Shown one piece after another: positions 1 through 8,178 of a stretch of DNA of 64,000 nucleotides (position 1 is its first letter; each line of letters begins with the position of its first letter). The notes under the pieces were generated by a model that saw only the letters and a list, made by a program, of their open reading frames with translations, made no database searches and was not told the DNA's origin. The position numbers and the translations under genes were made by a program. The DNA is from Marinobacter sp. MDS2. GTDB taxonomy: Bacteria > Pseudomonadota > Gammaproteobacteria > Pseudomonadales > Oleiphilaceae. The stretch spans positions 682,001 through 746,000 of the forward strand of contig NZ_JAVAJF010000001.1 in the NCBI RefSeq assembly GCF_030718085.1, written 5' to 3'.

Positions 1-705
1 AATCGGTTCCGCCTGCTCATCAAGGGTGCCGTAGCGGCGCATGAAGCTGGTGGCGTTGGTCTGGTCGATCAGGGTCTGGTACCAGGCCTGTTCCCGCTCG
101 CCCTGTGCCTCGGTGTTGCGCGGCGTCAGCCGGGGAGGTGCCTCGGTGCCGCCTGGGGCCGTGGCGTTCACCCGGATGCCATGCTCGGCGTACTCGAAAG
201 CCAGGTTTACAGTCATGGCGTTAACGCCGCCCTTGGCGGCGCCGTAGGGCACCCGCATCAGGCCACGGGTCGCCACCGATGAGACGTTCACAATGGCACC
301 ACCCTTCTGTTCCACCATGTAAGGCAGCACAGCGCGGCAGCACCACAGGGTCGGGAACAACGAGCGCTGGATTTCCTTCTGGATCTGTTCCGGCTGGTAC
401 TGCTCGAACGGCTGGGCCCAGATGGTGCCGCCCACATTGTTAACCAGGATGTCGATGCGGCCATACTGCCCATGGGCCTTGGCCATCACCATTTCCGCAC
501 CTTCCCAGGTTTCCAGGTTGGCCTGCACGGCCAGGGCTTCAGAGCCCTGATCGCGCAGCTCGGCGGCAACGCCCTGCACGTAGTCCGCGATGTCCACCAG
601 GACCAGGCGGGCACCTTCGGCGGCGGCCAGTTCGGCCACTCGCCGGCCAATGCCCTGTGCCGCACCGGTGACCACCATCACCTTGCCTGTGAAACGCGGG
701 GTCAT
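1..705 (-). CDS. benD: Benzoate diol dehydrogenase BenD (partial, 3' end outside window)
   Basis: Oxidises the cis-diol made by BenABC to catechol, releasing CO2 and NADH in the cytoplasm. The 235 visible residues are a short-chain dehydrogenase: TGAAQGIG cofactor loop near residue 13, NNVGG near 90, a catalytic serine in NVSSVATRG and YGAAK as the YxxxK active site. Family members are about 260 residues, so roughly 25 C-terminal residues lie left of the window. The ATG overlaps the benC stop as ATGA, implying translational coupling, and a TGAGGAG-type ribosome site lies just upstream. It is the last visible gene of catBCA-benABCD. The start and family are clear; only the end is missing. Confidence 0.93.
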   Translation of the reverse strand, partial: MTPRFTGKVMVVTGAAQGIGRRVAELAAAEGARLVLVDIADYVQGVAAELRDQGSEALAVQANLETWEGAEMVMAKAHGQYGRIDILVNNVGGTIWAQPFEQYQPEQIQKEIQRSLFPTLWCCRAVLPYMVEQKGGAIVNVSSVATRGLMRVPYGAAKGGVNAMTVNLAFEYAEHGIRVNATAPGGTEAPPRLTPRNTEAQGEREQAWYQTLIDQTNATSFMRRYGTLDEQAEPI

Positions 706-1733
706 GCCACTTTCTCCTCAGCCGCGGATACGCTCGGGGTGAACTTCTCGTAGTGGAAGGAGTTGGGCTCAATGCCCTGCTCCCGGAAGTAACCCAGTAC
801 CGCGTCAACCATCGGAGGCGGCCCGCACAGATACACGTCTACATCACCCTCGTTGATCGGTGCATCTTCCATGTGGTTGGTGACATAGCCCTTGCGGGGA
901 TGCGAACTTTCGTCGCTGGCCACTACCGTCTTGAAACTGAAGTTTTCAATTTCTTCGGCAAATTTTTCGAGGGCTTTCAGCCCCACCAGGTCATCGTCGT
1001 TGGTCACGCCGTAGATCATGTGAGTGGGCTGCTCGCAGCCTTTTTCCTTAAGGCTTTCGAGCATGGCCAGGAACGGAGCCAGGCCGGTACCACCGGCCAG
1101 CATCAGAACAGGGCGCTGGACCGGGCGCAGGTAGAACACACCCATGGGGCCGGTCAGGGTCACCTTGTCGCCAGTCTTGGCCTTGCCCACCAGCCAAGAG
1201 CTCATCAGGCCACCGGGCACGTTGCGGATCAGGAAGCTCAACTCGCGGCTGCCCGGGCGGGAGCTGAACGAGTAAGCACGGGTTTCCTCGGTGCCGGGCA
1301 CCTGGATGTTTACGTACTGGCCCGGCAGGAAGCCGATATCGGCGTCTGCGGTAACCTTGAGTTCGATGGCGGTGGGGGAAATCAGGTTGACTTCACCCAC
1401 GGTGCCGGTAACGGCCTCGTTACCGGCCTTGCTGCACAGGGATGCGGCCGCCGGAACCTCAACCACACAATCGCTGGAGGGCACCATCTGGCAGGTCAGC
1501 ACCATGCCCTGTTCGGCTTCCTCGTCAGACAGCGCTTCGTCGATGTACTCGTCACCCATGTCAAACTCACCCTGGTGGCAGGATCCCTTACAGGTTCCGC
1601 AGACACCGTCGGAGCAATCCATGGGCAGGTTGATCTGGGCCCGGTAGGCGGCGTCGAGAACGGTTTCACCTTCATTGCAAGTGATGACCCGGGTAACGCC
1701 GTCTTCAAAATTAAGCGCGATGTTGTAACTCAT
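702..1733 (-). CDS. benC: Benzoate 1,2-dioxygenase electron-transfer component BenC
   Basis: Passes electrons from NADH through FAD and a [2Fe-2S] cluster to the BenAB oxygenase. The order of domains is plant-type ferredoxin (Cys40, Cys45, Cys48 and a fourth Cys near 81 in VLTCQ), FAD domain (RAYSFSSRPG) and NAD domain (GGTGLAPFLAML, YLCGPPPMVDAV). At 343 residues it has the usual length for this fused reductase class. It starts 20 bases after benB and overlaps benD by ATGA. All cluster ligands and nucleotide motifs are present, so it should be active. Confidence 0.95.
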   Translation of the reverse strand: MSYNIALNFEDGVTRVITCNEGETVLDAAYRAQINLPMDCSDGVCGTCKGSCHQGEFDMGDEYIDEALSDEEAEQGMVLTCQMVPSSDCVVEVPAAASLCSKAGNEAVTGTVGEVNLISPTAIELKVTADADIGFLPGQYVNIQVPGTEETRAYSFSSRPGSRELSFLIRNVPGGLMSSWLVGKAKTGDKVTLTGPMGVFYLRPVQRPVLMLAGGTGLAPFLAMLESLKEKGCEQPTHMIYGVTNDDDLVGLKALEKFAEEIENFSFKTVVASDESSHPRKGYVTNHMEDAPINEGDVDVYLCGPPPMVDAVLGYFREQGIEPNSFHYEKFTPSVSAAEEKVA

Positions 1734-1753
1734 GATGATGCTCTCCCCATCAA

Positions 1754-2245
1754 TTACAGGTGATAGATATCAATCACCTGATTGATGTAATCGTTGCTAA
1801 GAACCACCTTCTTCTCGGTGATCAGCGGCTGCTCGCCACTGCAGTCCAGGGTGTAGAAAGACACGCCGAAGAAGGACTGGGTCTTGTGGTAACGGTGGCT
1901 GTTGGTCTGCCAGTTGAAACGCAGTTTTACGGTGTCGCCGTCCCGCTCCAGGATTTCCAGGTTGCTGGTCAGGTGAACGGTGCGCGGCTCCGGGATGGAA
2001 CTGGCGCCAGAACGCTCGGTTTTCAGCCGGTAGACGCGGTCTTCCAGTCCACTACGGTTGGGGTAGTAGATCAGCGAGATCTCGGTCTGCGGATCTTCGG
2101 TCAGCTCGTCGTTGTCGTCCCAGGCCGGCATCCAGTAGGTAACGTCTTCGTGGTAGCACTTGAGCCACTCATCCCACTCCCGGTCGTCCAGCAGACGGGC
2201 TTCCCGGTAAACAAAAGCCTGGATCTGTTCGAAAGACATGCTCAT
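1754..2245 (-). CDS. benB: Benzoate 1,2-dioxygenase small subunit BenB
   Basis: Beta subunit of the ring-hydroxylating oxygenase. It has a structural role in the alpha3beta3 hexamer and carries no metal. The 163-residue product is a ring-hydroxylating beta-subunit fold, with [17 protein letters not shown] at the N-terminus, [17 protein letters not shown] in the centre and PRTVHLTSN after it. The start ATG overlaps the benA stop as ATGA (2242-2245), as expected for subunits made in equal amounts. A second in-frame ATG two codons in is possible. XylY-type toluate dioxygenase subunits are close relatives, but the neighbours favour benzoate. Confidence 0.94.
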   Translation of the reverse strand: MSMSFEQIQAFVYREARLLDDREWDEWLKCYHEDVTYWMPAWDDNDELTEDPQTEISLIYYPNRSGLEDRVYRLKTERSGASSIPEPRTVHLTSNLEILERDGDTVKLRFNWQTNSHRYHKTQSFFGVSFYTLDCSGEQPLITEKKVVLSNDYINQVIDIYHL

Positions 2246-3624
2246 TTGGAAGCCTCCTCGGTCAGGGAAATAAAGCGCGCGCGCTCGGTTTCAACAGCCT
2301 TGGTCATCTCTTCCACCCAGTGCTGGTGGTGCGTTACATACAGGCCTTCATCTTCCGGTTTGGCGCCACTGAGGATCGGCTTCAGGTCGATGCCCTTGGC
2401 CCAGTCGTCGGCGCCTTCAATCCATTGCTGGGCGCCACGGCTCATGTCGTTCCATTTGGTACCCTTGGCGTAGTAGCCCTGCTGGCAAGCGCGGAACTCT
2501 TCCAGATCATCCGGCGTGCCCATGCCGGACACGTTGAAGAAGTCTTCGTACTGACGAATGCGCTTGGCGCGGTTGTCTGCGGATTCACCCTTGGGTGCCC
2601 AGCAGTAGATGGTGATCTCGGTCTTGTTGACGTCAATCGGGCGCAGCACCCGGATCTGGGTGGAGAACTGGTCCATCACGTAAACGTTCGGGTACAGGCA
2701 CAGGTTCTTGGTGGTGCGCACGATGAAGTCGGCCTTCGCCTCACCCACTTCCTTTTCCAGGCGCTCCAGTTGGTTGTATACCGGGCGTACTTCCGGGTTG
2801 GTCAGGCGGGTCCACAGCATCATGTGGCCGTTCTCGAAGGAGTAGAAACCGCCTTCGTTGGACCAGCTCTTGGCATCTACTGCCTCGGTGCCACCTTTCT
2901 CGTAGTTGCGCTGGCCCATAGTGGACAGGTAGTTCCAGTGCACGGTGCTTACGTGGTAGCCGTCGGCGCCGTTTTCGGCAGTCAGCTTCCAGTTACCTTC
3001 GTAGGTATAGGTGGACGCGCCGCGCAGGATCTCCAGGCCTTCCGGCGCCTGGTCCACGATGGCGTCAAGCACCTTGGTGGTCTCACCCAGGTACTCTTCC
3101 AGCGGCAATACGTCGGCGTTCAGGCTGCCGAACAAGAAGCCGCGGTAGTTTTCGAACTTCGGCAGATGTTTCAGGTCGTGGGAGCCGTCCACGTTAAAGC
3201 TGTCCGGGTAACCGCCCTTCTTCTGGTCCTTGGCCTTCAGCAGCTTGCCGTCGTTCTTGAAGGTCCAGCCATGGAACGGGCAAGTGAAGGAGGTCTTGTT
3301 GCCGCGCTTCTTGCGGCACAGGGTCGCCCCGCGGTGGGTACAGGTGTTCAGAATTGCTTTGAGCTCGCCATCCTTGGTCTTGGTGATGATCACCGGCTGA
3401 CGACCCACTGTGGTGGTGTAGTAGTCGCCCGGATTCTCGATCTGGCTCTCGTGCGCCAGGAAAATCCAGTTGCCTTCGAAGATGTGTTTCATCTCCAGTT
3501 CAAACAGCTCTTCGTCGGTGAAGATGCTGCGGTCACAGCGGTAGTGGCCGGTTTGTGCATCGGCTTCCACCGCGTTGCGGATCGTTTTCTCAAGTCGGTC
3601 GAGTTGGCGAGTCATGTTCGTCAC
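2242..3624 (-). CDS. benA: Benzoate 1,2-dioxygenase large subunit BenA
   Basis: Catalytic alpha subunit that adds O2 to benzoate to form the 1,2-cis-diol. An N-terminal Rieske centre shows C-T-H then C-P-F-H in the usual C-x-H...C-x2-H arrangement (around residues 96-117). The mononuclear iron site follows in [16 protein letters not shown], which supplies the bridging Asp and two His ligands. At 460 residues it matches BenA/XylX. It is separated from catA by 107 bases containing a strong hairpin but shares its strand and pathway. Toluate dioxygenase (XylX) is the main alternative; the linked catechol ortho-cleavage genes favour benzoate. Confidence 0.95.
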   Translation of the reverse strand: MTNMTRQLDRLEKTIRNAVEADAQTGHYRCDRSIFTDEELFELEMKHIFEGNWIFLAHESQIENPGDYYTTTVGRQPVIITKTKDGELKAILNTCTHRGATLCRKKRGNKTSFTCPFHGWTFKNDGKLLKAKDQKKGGYPDSFNVDGSHDLKHLPKFENYRGFLFGSLNADVLPLEEYLGETTKVLDAIVDQAPEGLEILRGASTYTYEGNWKLTAENGADGYHVSTVHWNYLSTMGQRNYEKGGTEAVDAKSWSNEGGFYSFENGHMMLWTRLTNPEVRPVYNQLERLEKEVGEAKADFIVRTTKNLCLYPNVYVMDQFSTQIRVLRPIDVNKTEITIYCWAPKGESADNRAKRIRQYEDFFNVSGMGTPDDLEEFRACQQGYYAKGTKWNDMSRGAQQWIEGADDWAKGIDLKPILSGAKPEDEGLYVTHHQHWVEEMTKAVETERARFISLTEEASK

Positions 3625-3671
3625 TCCATTTTGTTGTTGTGAAAACCGTTTTTCGGGCGTGTGGGCCCCCT

Positions 3672-3697
3672 GACCGGCCTGCGTTCACAGGCCGGTC
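3672..3697 (-). other. Hairpin between catA and benA
   Basis: A perfect 10-bp inverted repeat (arms 3672-3681 and 3688-3697, 6-base loop) sits between catA and benA. No T-run follows on the transcribed minus strand, so it is unlikely to be a full terminator. It may be a processing or stability element that sets relative amounts of cat and ben messages (inference). Confidence 0.5.
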
Positions 3698-3731
3698 GGA
3701 TCACAAGAACATTGGGATTAAAGGGTTGGAA

Positions 3732-4673
3732 TCAGGCCGCTTCGCCTTCCAGGGCGCGCTTGCGCTCTTGGCGGCTTTGCAGCTCAGGCTTGTCGGTAGC
3801 AACCAGCTGGATGTTGAACTCCACTTCGGTGAACGGCTTGTTCAGGCCGAACTGCTCAGCCTTGGCCGGGTCTTCGATGCGGTTGGCTTCAACCACCAGC
3901 TCTTCACGGGTAGCGAAGGCGAAGTCGTCGTAGGTGTACTCGTCACCGGCCAGGTTGATCTGGGTGGTCAGGTGCTTGTAGCCCGACTTGGAGGCAAAGA
4001 AGTGGATGTGCGCCGGGCGGTTACCGTGGCGACCCAGCAGGTTCAGCAGGGCCTGGGTGGAACCTTCAGGCGGACAGCCGTAACCAGACGGGATGATGGA
4101 CTGCGCGATGTACCGACCGTTTTCGTCGGTGCGAATACGGCGACGCAGGTTGTACTCGGTCTGGGACTGATCAAAGTAGGAGTAGTTGCCCATGGTGTTG
4201 GCGTGCCAGACATCCACCACCGCATTTACCAGAGGGGCGCCGTTCTCGTCAGTCACCTGACCGGTCAGGATCATGGTCTCGGCGCTTTCGTCGGAACCAT
4301 CGTCCATGCGGGCAAAGCCTTCGCTCATGGGGGCACCGGCTACATACAGCGGGCCTTCAATGGTGCGCGGCGTGCCTCCGGCCAGGCCGGCTTGCTCGTC
4401 TTCGGCATCCATGCGGATGTCCAGGTACTTGTCCATGCCCAGGCCTGGCGCCAGCAGGGCGGCTTCGCCGTTCTTGCCCAAGTCACCAACGTAGTAAACG
4501 GCCTGCCAGAACTCTTCGGCTGTCACGTCAAAGTCTTCAACAATCTGGAAAATATCGTGCATCAGACGATGAACGATTTTCTTTACTCGCTCGTTTCCAC
4601 CTTCCTGATTGAAGCCGGCCACTTTCTCCAGCAGGTCCTTCACGTCCGCAGTATGCATAGTTTTAACGGTCAT
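3732..4673 (-). CDS. catA: Catechol 1,2-dioxygenase CatA
   Basis: Intradiol ring cleavage of catechol to cis,cis-muconate using non-haem Fe(III). The 313-residue protein has the helical N-terminal dimerisation region (DLLEKVAGFNQEG onwards) and the beta-sandwich core. The iron ligands are visible: Tyr in NYSYFDQ...YNLRRRI, Tyr in PSGYGCP, and two His in RPAHIHFF. The start follows a GAGGAGAACA ribosome site. It lies 70 bases after catC and upstream of benABCD, so the catechol made by BenD is consumed by a product of the same transcript. Confidence 0.95.
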   Translation of the reverse strand: MTVKTMHTADVKDLLEKVAGFNQEGGNERVKKIVHRLMHDIFQIVEDFDVTAEEFWQAVYYVGDLGKNGEAALLAPGLGMDKYLDIRMDAEDEQAGLAGGTPRTIEGPLYVAGAPMSEGFARMDDGSDESAETMILTGQVTDENGAPLVNAVVDVWHANTMGNYSYFDQSQTEYNLRRRIRTDENGRYIAQSIIPSGYGCPPEGSTQALLNLLGRHGNRPAHIHFFASKSGYKHLTTQINLAGDEYTYDDFAFATREELVVEANRIEDPAKAEQFGLNKPFTEVEFNIQLVATDKPELQSRQERKRALEGEAA

Positions 4674-4743
4674 GATTGTTCTCCTCGGTTACTGTTATTT
4701 TTGTTGCTCGTATCAGTTCATCAGTTGGCAACAAAGGGTGTGA

Positions 4744-5034
4744 TTAACGGTCATCCTCATGGATAGAAGACGGGTGCCGGCACAAGGGCGCGACGGTGAT
4801 ATCCATATAAGGGAACAGCGGCAGGTTGCTGATCAGGTCTTGCAACTCGGCGTTGTCTGCCACGTCAAAGATACTGACGTTGGCGTAGCTGCCCGCCACT
4901 CGCCACAGGTGACGCCACTTACCCTGTTTTTGCAGGTCCTGGGCGTAGGCTTTTTCCCGGGCCTTGATGTCCGCAGCGACTTCGGCGGGCATGTCGTGGG
5001 GGATGTTCACCTTCATCTCAACTTTGAACAGCAT
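4744..5034 (-). CDS. catC: Muconolactone delta-isomerase CatC
   Basis: Isomerises muconolactone to 3-oxoadipate enol-lactone. I start it at MLFKVEMKVNIPHDMP, giving 96 residues, the normal family length. A good ribosome site (GGAGG, about 6 bases upstream) supports this, although the frame stays open further upstream to about 5148. Family landmarks include REKAYAQDLQKQGKW, WRVAGSYANVSIFDV and LFPYMDITVAPL. It sits between catB and catA, the standard catBCA order. Confidence 0.94.
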   Translation of the reverse strand: MLFKVEMKVNIPHDMPAEVAADIKAREKAYAQDLQKQGKWRHLWRVAGSYANVSIFDVADNAELQDLISNLPLFPYMDITVAPLCRHPSSIHEDDR

Positions 5035-5068
5035 GTGCTTTCCTCCGTTTACTGAATCTTTTGGCGTA

Positions 5069-6190
5069 TCAGGCTTTGCGGCGATACCGGTCCAGCTTGT
5101 CTTCATCAATTTCGATACCCAGGCCCGGGCCCTGCGGCAGATCGACACCGTTGTTGTGGAAGTTCAGCGGCTTGACCACGATGTCGTCTTTCATCAGCAG
5201 CGGGCCGAACATCTCCGTGCCCCAGTGCAGGGTTTCGAGCGTGGACCACGCATGCAGGGATGCGACCGTGCCGATGGTACCTTCCAGCAAGGTGCCGCCG
5301 TACAGGCCGATACCCGCGGCCTGGGCCACCTTCGCCTGGGCCAGTGCCTTCATCGGGCCACCCGCCTTCGCAATTTTCATCGCCACGGCGCCGCTGAAAC
5401 CGGCGGCCGCCAGGCTGTACATGTCCTTGGCGTCTGCCACGGCCTCGTCGGCCAGGATGGGCAGGTGGAACTTTTCAGACAGCCGTACCAAGGCGGCGTA
5501 ATCCTTCATCGGGGTGGGCTGCTCTACCAGATCAATACCGGCCGCCTGCAATTCCGCCATACCTTTGGCGGCCGTGGCTTCGTCCCAGGCCTGATTCACA
5601 TCCACACGGACACTGGCGCTGTCACCGACCGCTTCTTTGATCGCCGCCACATGACGAACATCGTCCATCACCGGACGGGAGCCGATCTTGAGTTTGAAGT
5701 CACAGTGGCGACGCGCTTCGATCAGATCCAGGGCCTCTGCGATATCTTTGCCGGTATCGCCACTGGCCAGCGTCCAGAGCACCGGAATGTGCTGGTGCAG
5801 TGCGCCACCGAGCAGGTCCGACACCGGGCGGTTCAGGCGTTTGCCCTGAAGGTCCAGCAAGGCGGTTTCAATGGCCGACTTGGCCAGGTTGTTGCCGCGG
5901 GTGGAGCGGTCTAACATTACCCTGAGGGTATTGATATTGCTGGCAGGCTGATCAATCAGTTGCGGTTTGAAATAGGTATCAATGGTAAGCTTTACACTTT
6001 CCGGGCTTTCGGGGCCATAGGCCAGGCCACCGATGGTGGTCGCCTCACCCAGGCCTTCCAAGCCATCAGAGTCCCTCACGCGCACAATCACCATGGTTTG
6101 AACCCCCATGGTTGTCATCGAAAGCTTGTGCGGGCGGATGGTCGGGATATCGACCAGGATGACTTCAAGGGACTGAATGGTGGCTGACAT
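5069..6190 (-). CDS. catB: Muconate cycloisomerase CatB
   Basis: Converts cis,cis-muconate to muconolactone, using Mn2+. It is a 373-residue enolase-superfamily protein when started at MSATIQSLEVILVD; a GGAG site lies about 9 bases upstream, and the longer open frame to 6259 runs into the regulatory region. Catalytic residues are visible in order: the KLKIG lysines, Asp in RVDVNQAWDE, Glu in LVEQPTP, Asp in ILADEAV and Lys in AMKIAKAGG. It is the first gene of the catBCA-benABCD operon and divergent from catR, which is the classical target arrangement for CatR activation by muconate. Confidence 0.95.
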   Translation of the reverse strand: MSATIQSLEVILVDIPTIRPHKLSMTTMGVQTMVIVRVRDSDGLEGLGEATTIGGLAYGPESPESVKLTIDTYFKPQLIDQPASNINTLRVMLDRSTRGNNLAKSAIETALLDLQGKRLNRPVSDLLGGALHQHIPVLWTLASGDTGKDIAEALDLIEARRHCDFKLKIGSRPVMDDVRHVAAIKEAVGDSASVRVDVNQAWDEATAAKGMAELQAAGIDLVEQPTPMKDYAALVRLSEKFHLPILADEAVADAKDMYSLAAAGFSGAVAMKIAKAGGPMKALAQAKVAQAAGIGLYGGTLLEGTIGTVASLHAWSTLETLHWGTEMFGPLLMKDDIVVKPLNFHNNGVDLPQGPGLGIEIDEDKLDRYRRKA

Positions 6191-6241
6191 AACTACTCCG
6201 AATCGCAAGGTAAAAATCCTGTGATTCAAACAGTACGAAGT

Positions 6242-6255
6242 TTCACTGACGTGAA
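6242..6255. promoter_or_regulatory. Candidate CatR (LysR-type) binding site
   Basis: In the 106-base catB-catR intergenic region, TTCAC-TGAC-GTGAA is a perfect 5-bp-arm palindrome that also satisfies the T-N11-A rule for LysR-type regulators (T6242, A6254). It lies about 50 bases upstream of both starts, where a shared activator site is expected. Base-level specificity is inferred, not tested. Confidence 0.5.
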
Positions 6256-6296
6256 CCAATATTGATTAAGTAATAACCGATACCCTGGAGGTATGG

Positions 6297-7199
6297 ATGG
6301 AGCTGAGACACTTGCGGTACTTCGTCGCAGTGGCCGAAGCAGGCAACCTGACCCGCGCCGCCGAAAAGCTGTTTATTGCGCAACCACCCCTGACCCGGGC
6401 GATCAAACAGCTGGAACAGGAAGTAGGTGTGGAATTATTTATTCGCAAACCACGGGGCCTGGAGCTGACCACCGGCGGCGAGTACTTTCTGGAGCAGGCC
6501 AAGCAGGTACTGGACAAGGTTAATGCCACCGTAGACGACACCCGCCGGATCGCCCAGCACCGGAAAACCCTATTCTCGATCGGCTTCGTGCCCTCGGTGT
6601 TCTACGGACAGTTACCCCTGATGGTGCGCCGGCTTCGGCAGAACAAAAACCTGGAGATTGTGCTGCACGAACTGAAAACCCGGGAGCAGATAGAAGCCCT
6701 GAAAGCGGGAAAGATCGATATCGGCTTTGGCCGCCTGAACATTCAGGACCCGGATGTCGAACAGGAACTTCTCTTCGACGAACCCATGATTGCAGCCCTG
6801 CCTGCCTGCCATCCGCTCAGCCGGCATCCACCTTCGATGAAAGAACTCTCTGAGGTACCCATGATCACCTTTCCAGCCGGCGCCGGCCCCAACTTTTCCG
6901 ATATTACCCAGGGCCTGTTTCACCGTCGCGGCCTCAGAGCACATGTCATCCAGCAAGTGAACGACCTGCAAACCGCCTTGTCCCTGGTGGCCTCTGACAT
7001 GGGTTTTACCCTGGTGCCGGAGCAGGTGCGCCGGCTGCAACGTGAAGGGGTGGACTATATGCCGCTGGAGGATGACAACATTACCACGCCGGTGATCGCC
7101 TCCCGCCGAAGAGGAGAAAGCCCCAACGCAGTCATGCGCCTGACAAATACGATTCTGGGGGAGTTGATCGAAAACCGGGTGATGGGCCGGTATCCCTGA
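6297..7199 (+). CDS. catR: LysR-type activator of the catechol operon, CatR
   Basis: Transcription activator that normally responds to cis,cis-muconate. The 300-residue protein has an N-terminal winged helix (MELRHLRYFVAVAEAGNLTRAAEKLFIAQ region, residues 1-60) and a periplasmic-binding-like effector domain. The ATG at 6297 sits 6-7 bases after a GGAGG; an ATG four bases earlier is in another frame. Divergence from catB and the palindrome between them support a role on catBCA-benABCD. BenM/CatM-type regulators sensing benzoate as well as muconate are possible, since no separate benR is visible. Confidence 0.9.
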   Translation: MELRHLRYFVAVAEAGNLTRAAEKLFIAQPPLTRAIKQLEQEVGVELFIRKPRGLELTTGGEYFLEQAKQVLDKVNATVDDTRRIAQHRKTLFSIGFVPSVFYGQLPLMVRRLRQNKNLEIVLHELKTREQIEALKAGKIDIGFGRLNIQDPDVEQELLFDEPMIAALPACHPLSRHPPSMKELSEVPMITFPAGAGPNFSDITQGLFHRRGLRAHVIQQVNDLQTALSLVASDMGFTLVPEQVRRLQREGVDYMPLEDDNITTPVIASRRRGESPNAVMRLTNTILGELIENRVMGRYP

Positions 7200-7202
7200 G
7201 CA

Positions 7203-7982
7203 TCAGCGAGCGGTTTGCCGGACCTTTTCGGCTACTGCCTGCAGGCGGGGCAGGTAGGTGTTCATCAGGGTATCCATATCCACCCGTGCGGCGTTGGTAC
7301 TGATGTTCAGTGCCCCCAGCAACTCGCCACTGCCAGCAAACGCTGGCACTGCCACCGAGCGCAGCCCCTGATCCAGTTCCTGGTCAACCATCGCATAGCC
7401 CTGCTCGCGAACCTTATCTATTTCTTTCCGGAGCGCCTGCTGGTCGGTAATGGACAACCCGGTATAAGGCTCAAGACTGACCCTGTCGAGATACGCTTTC
7501 AACTCATGCTCCGGCAACTGGGCCAATAACACCCGCCCCATCGAGGTATAAGCCGCAGGCAAGCGGGTGCCGACCGACAAGGTAATGGCCATCAACCGGT
7601 GGCGGGCCGCCGAGCGCACCACGTAAACCACGTCATCACCATCCAGGACGGCCAGAGAAGACGACTCCCCGAGTTCAGCTGTCACGTCTTCAAGGTACTG
7701 TTGAATCACAGCCCGATACTGGTTTGACACCTGGTAGGCATAACCCAGCTGAAGCACCCGGGGGGTCAGCTCAAACTGCCGGCCGGTTCGCTTCACAAAG
7801 CCCAGTGCGTGCAGCGTCAGCAGGAAGCGCCGAGCCTTGGCCCGATCCATCTCGGTGCGGGCTGCCACTTCGCTCAGGGTCATTCGTGGGTGCTCCGCAT
7901 CAAAAGCCTGTAAAACCTCCAGCCCCGAAGCCAACGCTCCCACGTAATCCCGATCACCGGGCTTGAGAATCTGCTCGTCCAT
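7203..7982 (-). CDS. pcaR: IclR-type regulator of the pca genes (PcaR/PcaU-like)
   Basis: A 259-residue IclR-family protein: N-terminal winged helix (TLSEVAARTEMDRAKARRFL, about residues 35-55) and C-terminal effector domain (SMGRVLLAQLPE, NISTNAARVDMDTL). Family members beside pca genes bind 3-oxoadipate and control pcaIJFD. It is divergent from pcaI across a 196-base region that contains two GTTCG...CGAAC palindromes, and its stop is 3 bases from that of catR. The functional name rests on family plus neighbourhood; it could also be called PobR/CatR-like by sequence alone. Confidence 0.8.
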   Translation of the reverse strand: MDEQILKPGDRDYVGALASGLEVLQAFDAEHPRMTLSEVAARTEMDRAKARRFLLTLHALGFVKRTGRQFELTPRVLQLGYAYQVSNQYRAVIQQYLEDVTAELGESSSLAVLDGDDVVYVVRSAARHRLMAITLSVGTRLPAAYTSMGRVLLAQLPEHELKAYLDRVSLEPYTGLSITDQQALRKEIDKVREQGYAMVDQELDQGLRSVAVPAFAGSGELLGALNISTNAARVDMDTLMNTYLPRLQAVAEKVRQTAR

Positions 7983-8032
7983 TCTGACTCCTTAAGTACC
8001 GTTACTGGCCTTAGTTTCGCACGCCCACAGCG

Positions 8033-8049
8033 TGTTCGCACAACGAACA
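8033..8049. promoter_or_regulatory. Operator palindrome 1 for the IclR-type regulator
   Basis: TGTTCG-N5-CGAACA, a perfect 6-bp-arm inverted repeat 50 bases upstream of the pcaR-like gene. The same half-site recurs at 8113-8120 and 8133-8147. The GTTCG core matches the half-site I associate with known PcaR operators. Confidence 0.6.
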
Positions 8050-8083
8050 ACTGTACATTTTACCTTGTGAACAAAATTTGTAC

Positions 8084-8113
8084 TTGACGACCCAAAACCA
8101 ATCGCGCCATCAT
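8084..8113 (+). promoter_or_regulatory. Candidate sigma-70 promoter of pcaIJFD
   Basis: TTGACG (8084-8089) resembles a -35 box. CATCAT (8108-8113), 18 bases on, is a weak -10. The second palindrome (8133-8147) begins about 20 bases downstream, so a repressor bound there could block this promoter. Assignment is by eye only. Confidence 0.4.
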
Positions 8114-8132
8114 GTTCGCATATTAAACTTAT

Positions 8133-8147
8133 GTTCGTACAGCGAAC
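8133..8147. promoter_or_regulatory. Operator palindrome 2 for the IclR-type regulator
   Basis: GTTCG-N5-CGAAC, arms and spacing matching the palindrome at 8033-8049, 32 bases before the pcaI start. An isolated half-site GTTCGCA lies at 8114-8120 between them. Confidence 0.6.
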
Positions 8148-8178
8148 TCATCACAAAAGTGACACAGGAGGCATTGCG

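Noticed and set aside
2320..3642. Long open frame of about 440 codons antisense to benA
   Set aside because: It is a mirror of a high-GC coding gene. Its translation has no recognisable domain and BenA on the other strand has complete catalytic motifs. The same applies to similar antisense frames opposite benC, catA, pcaI/pcaJ, glnD and argG.
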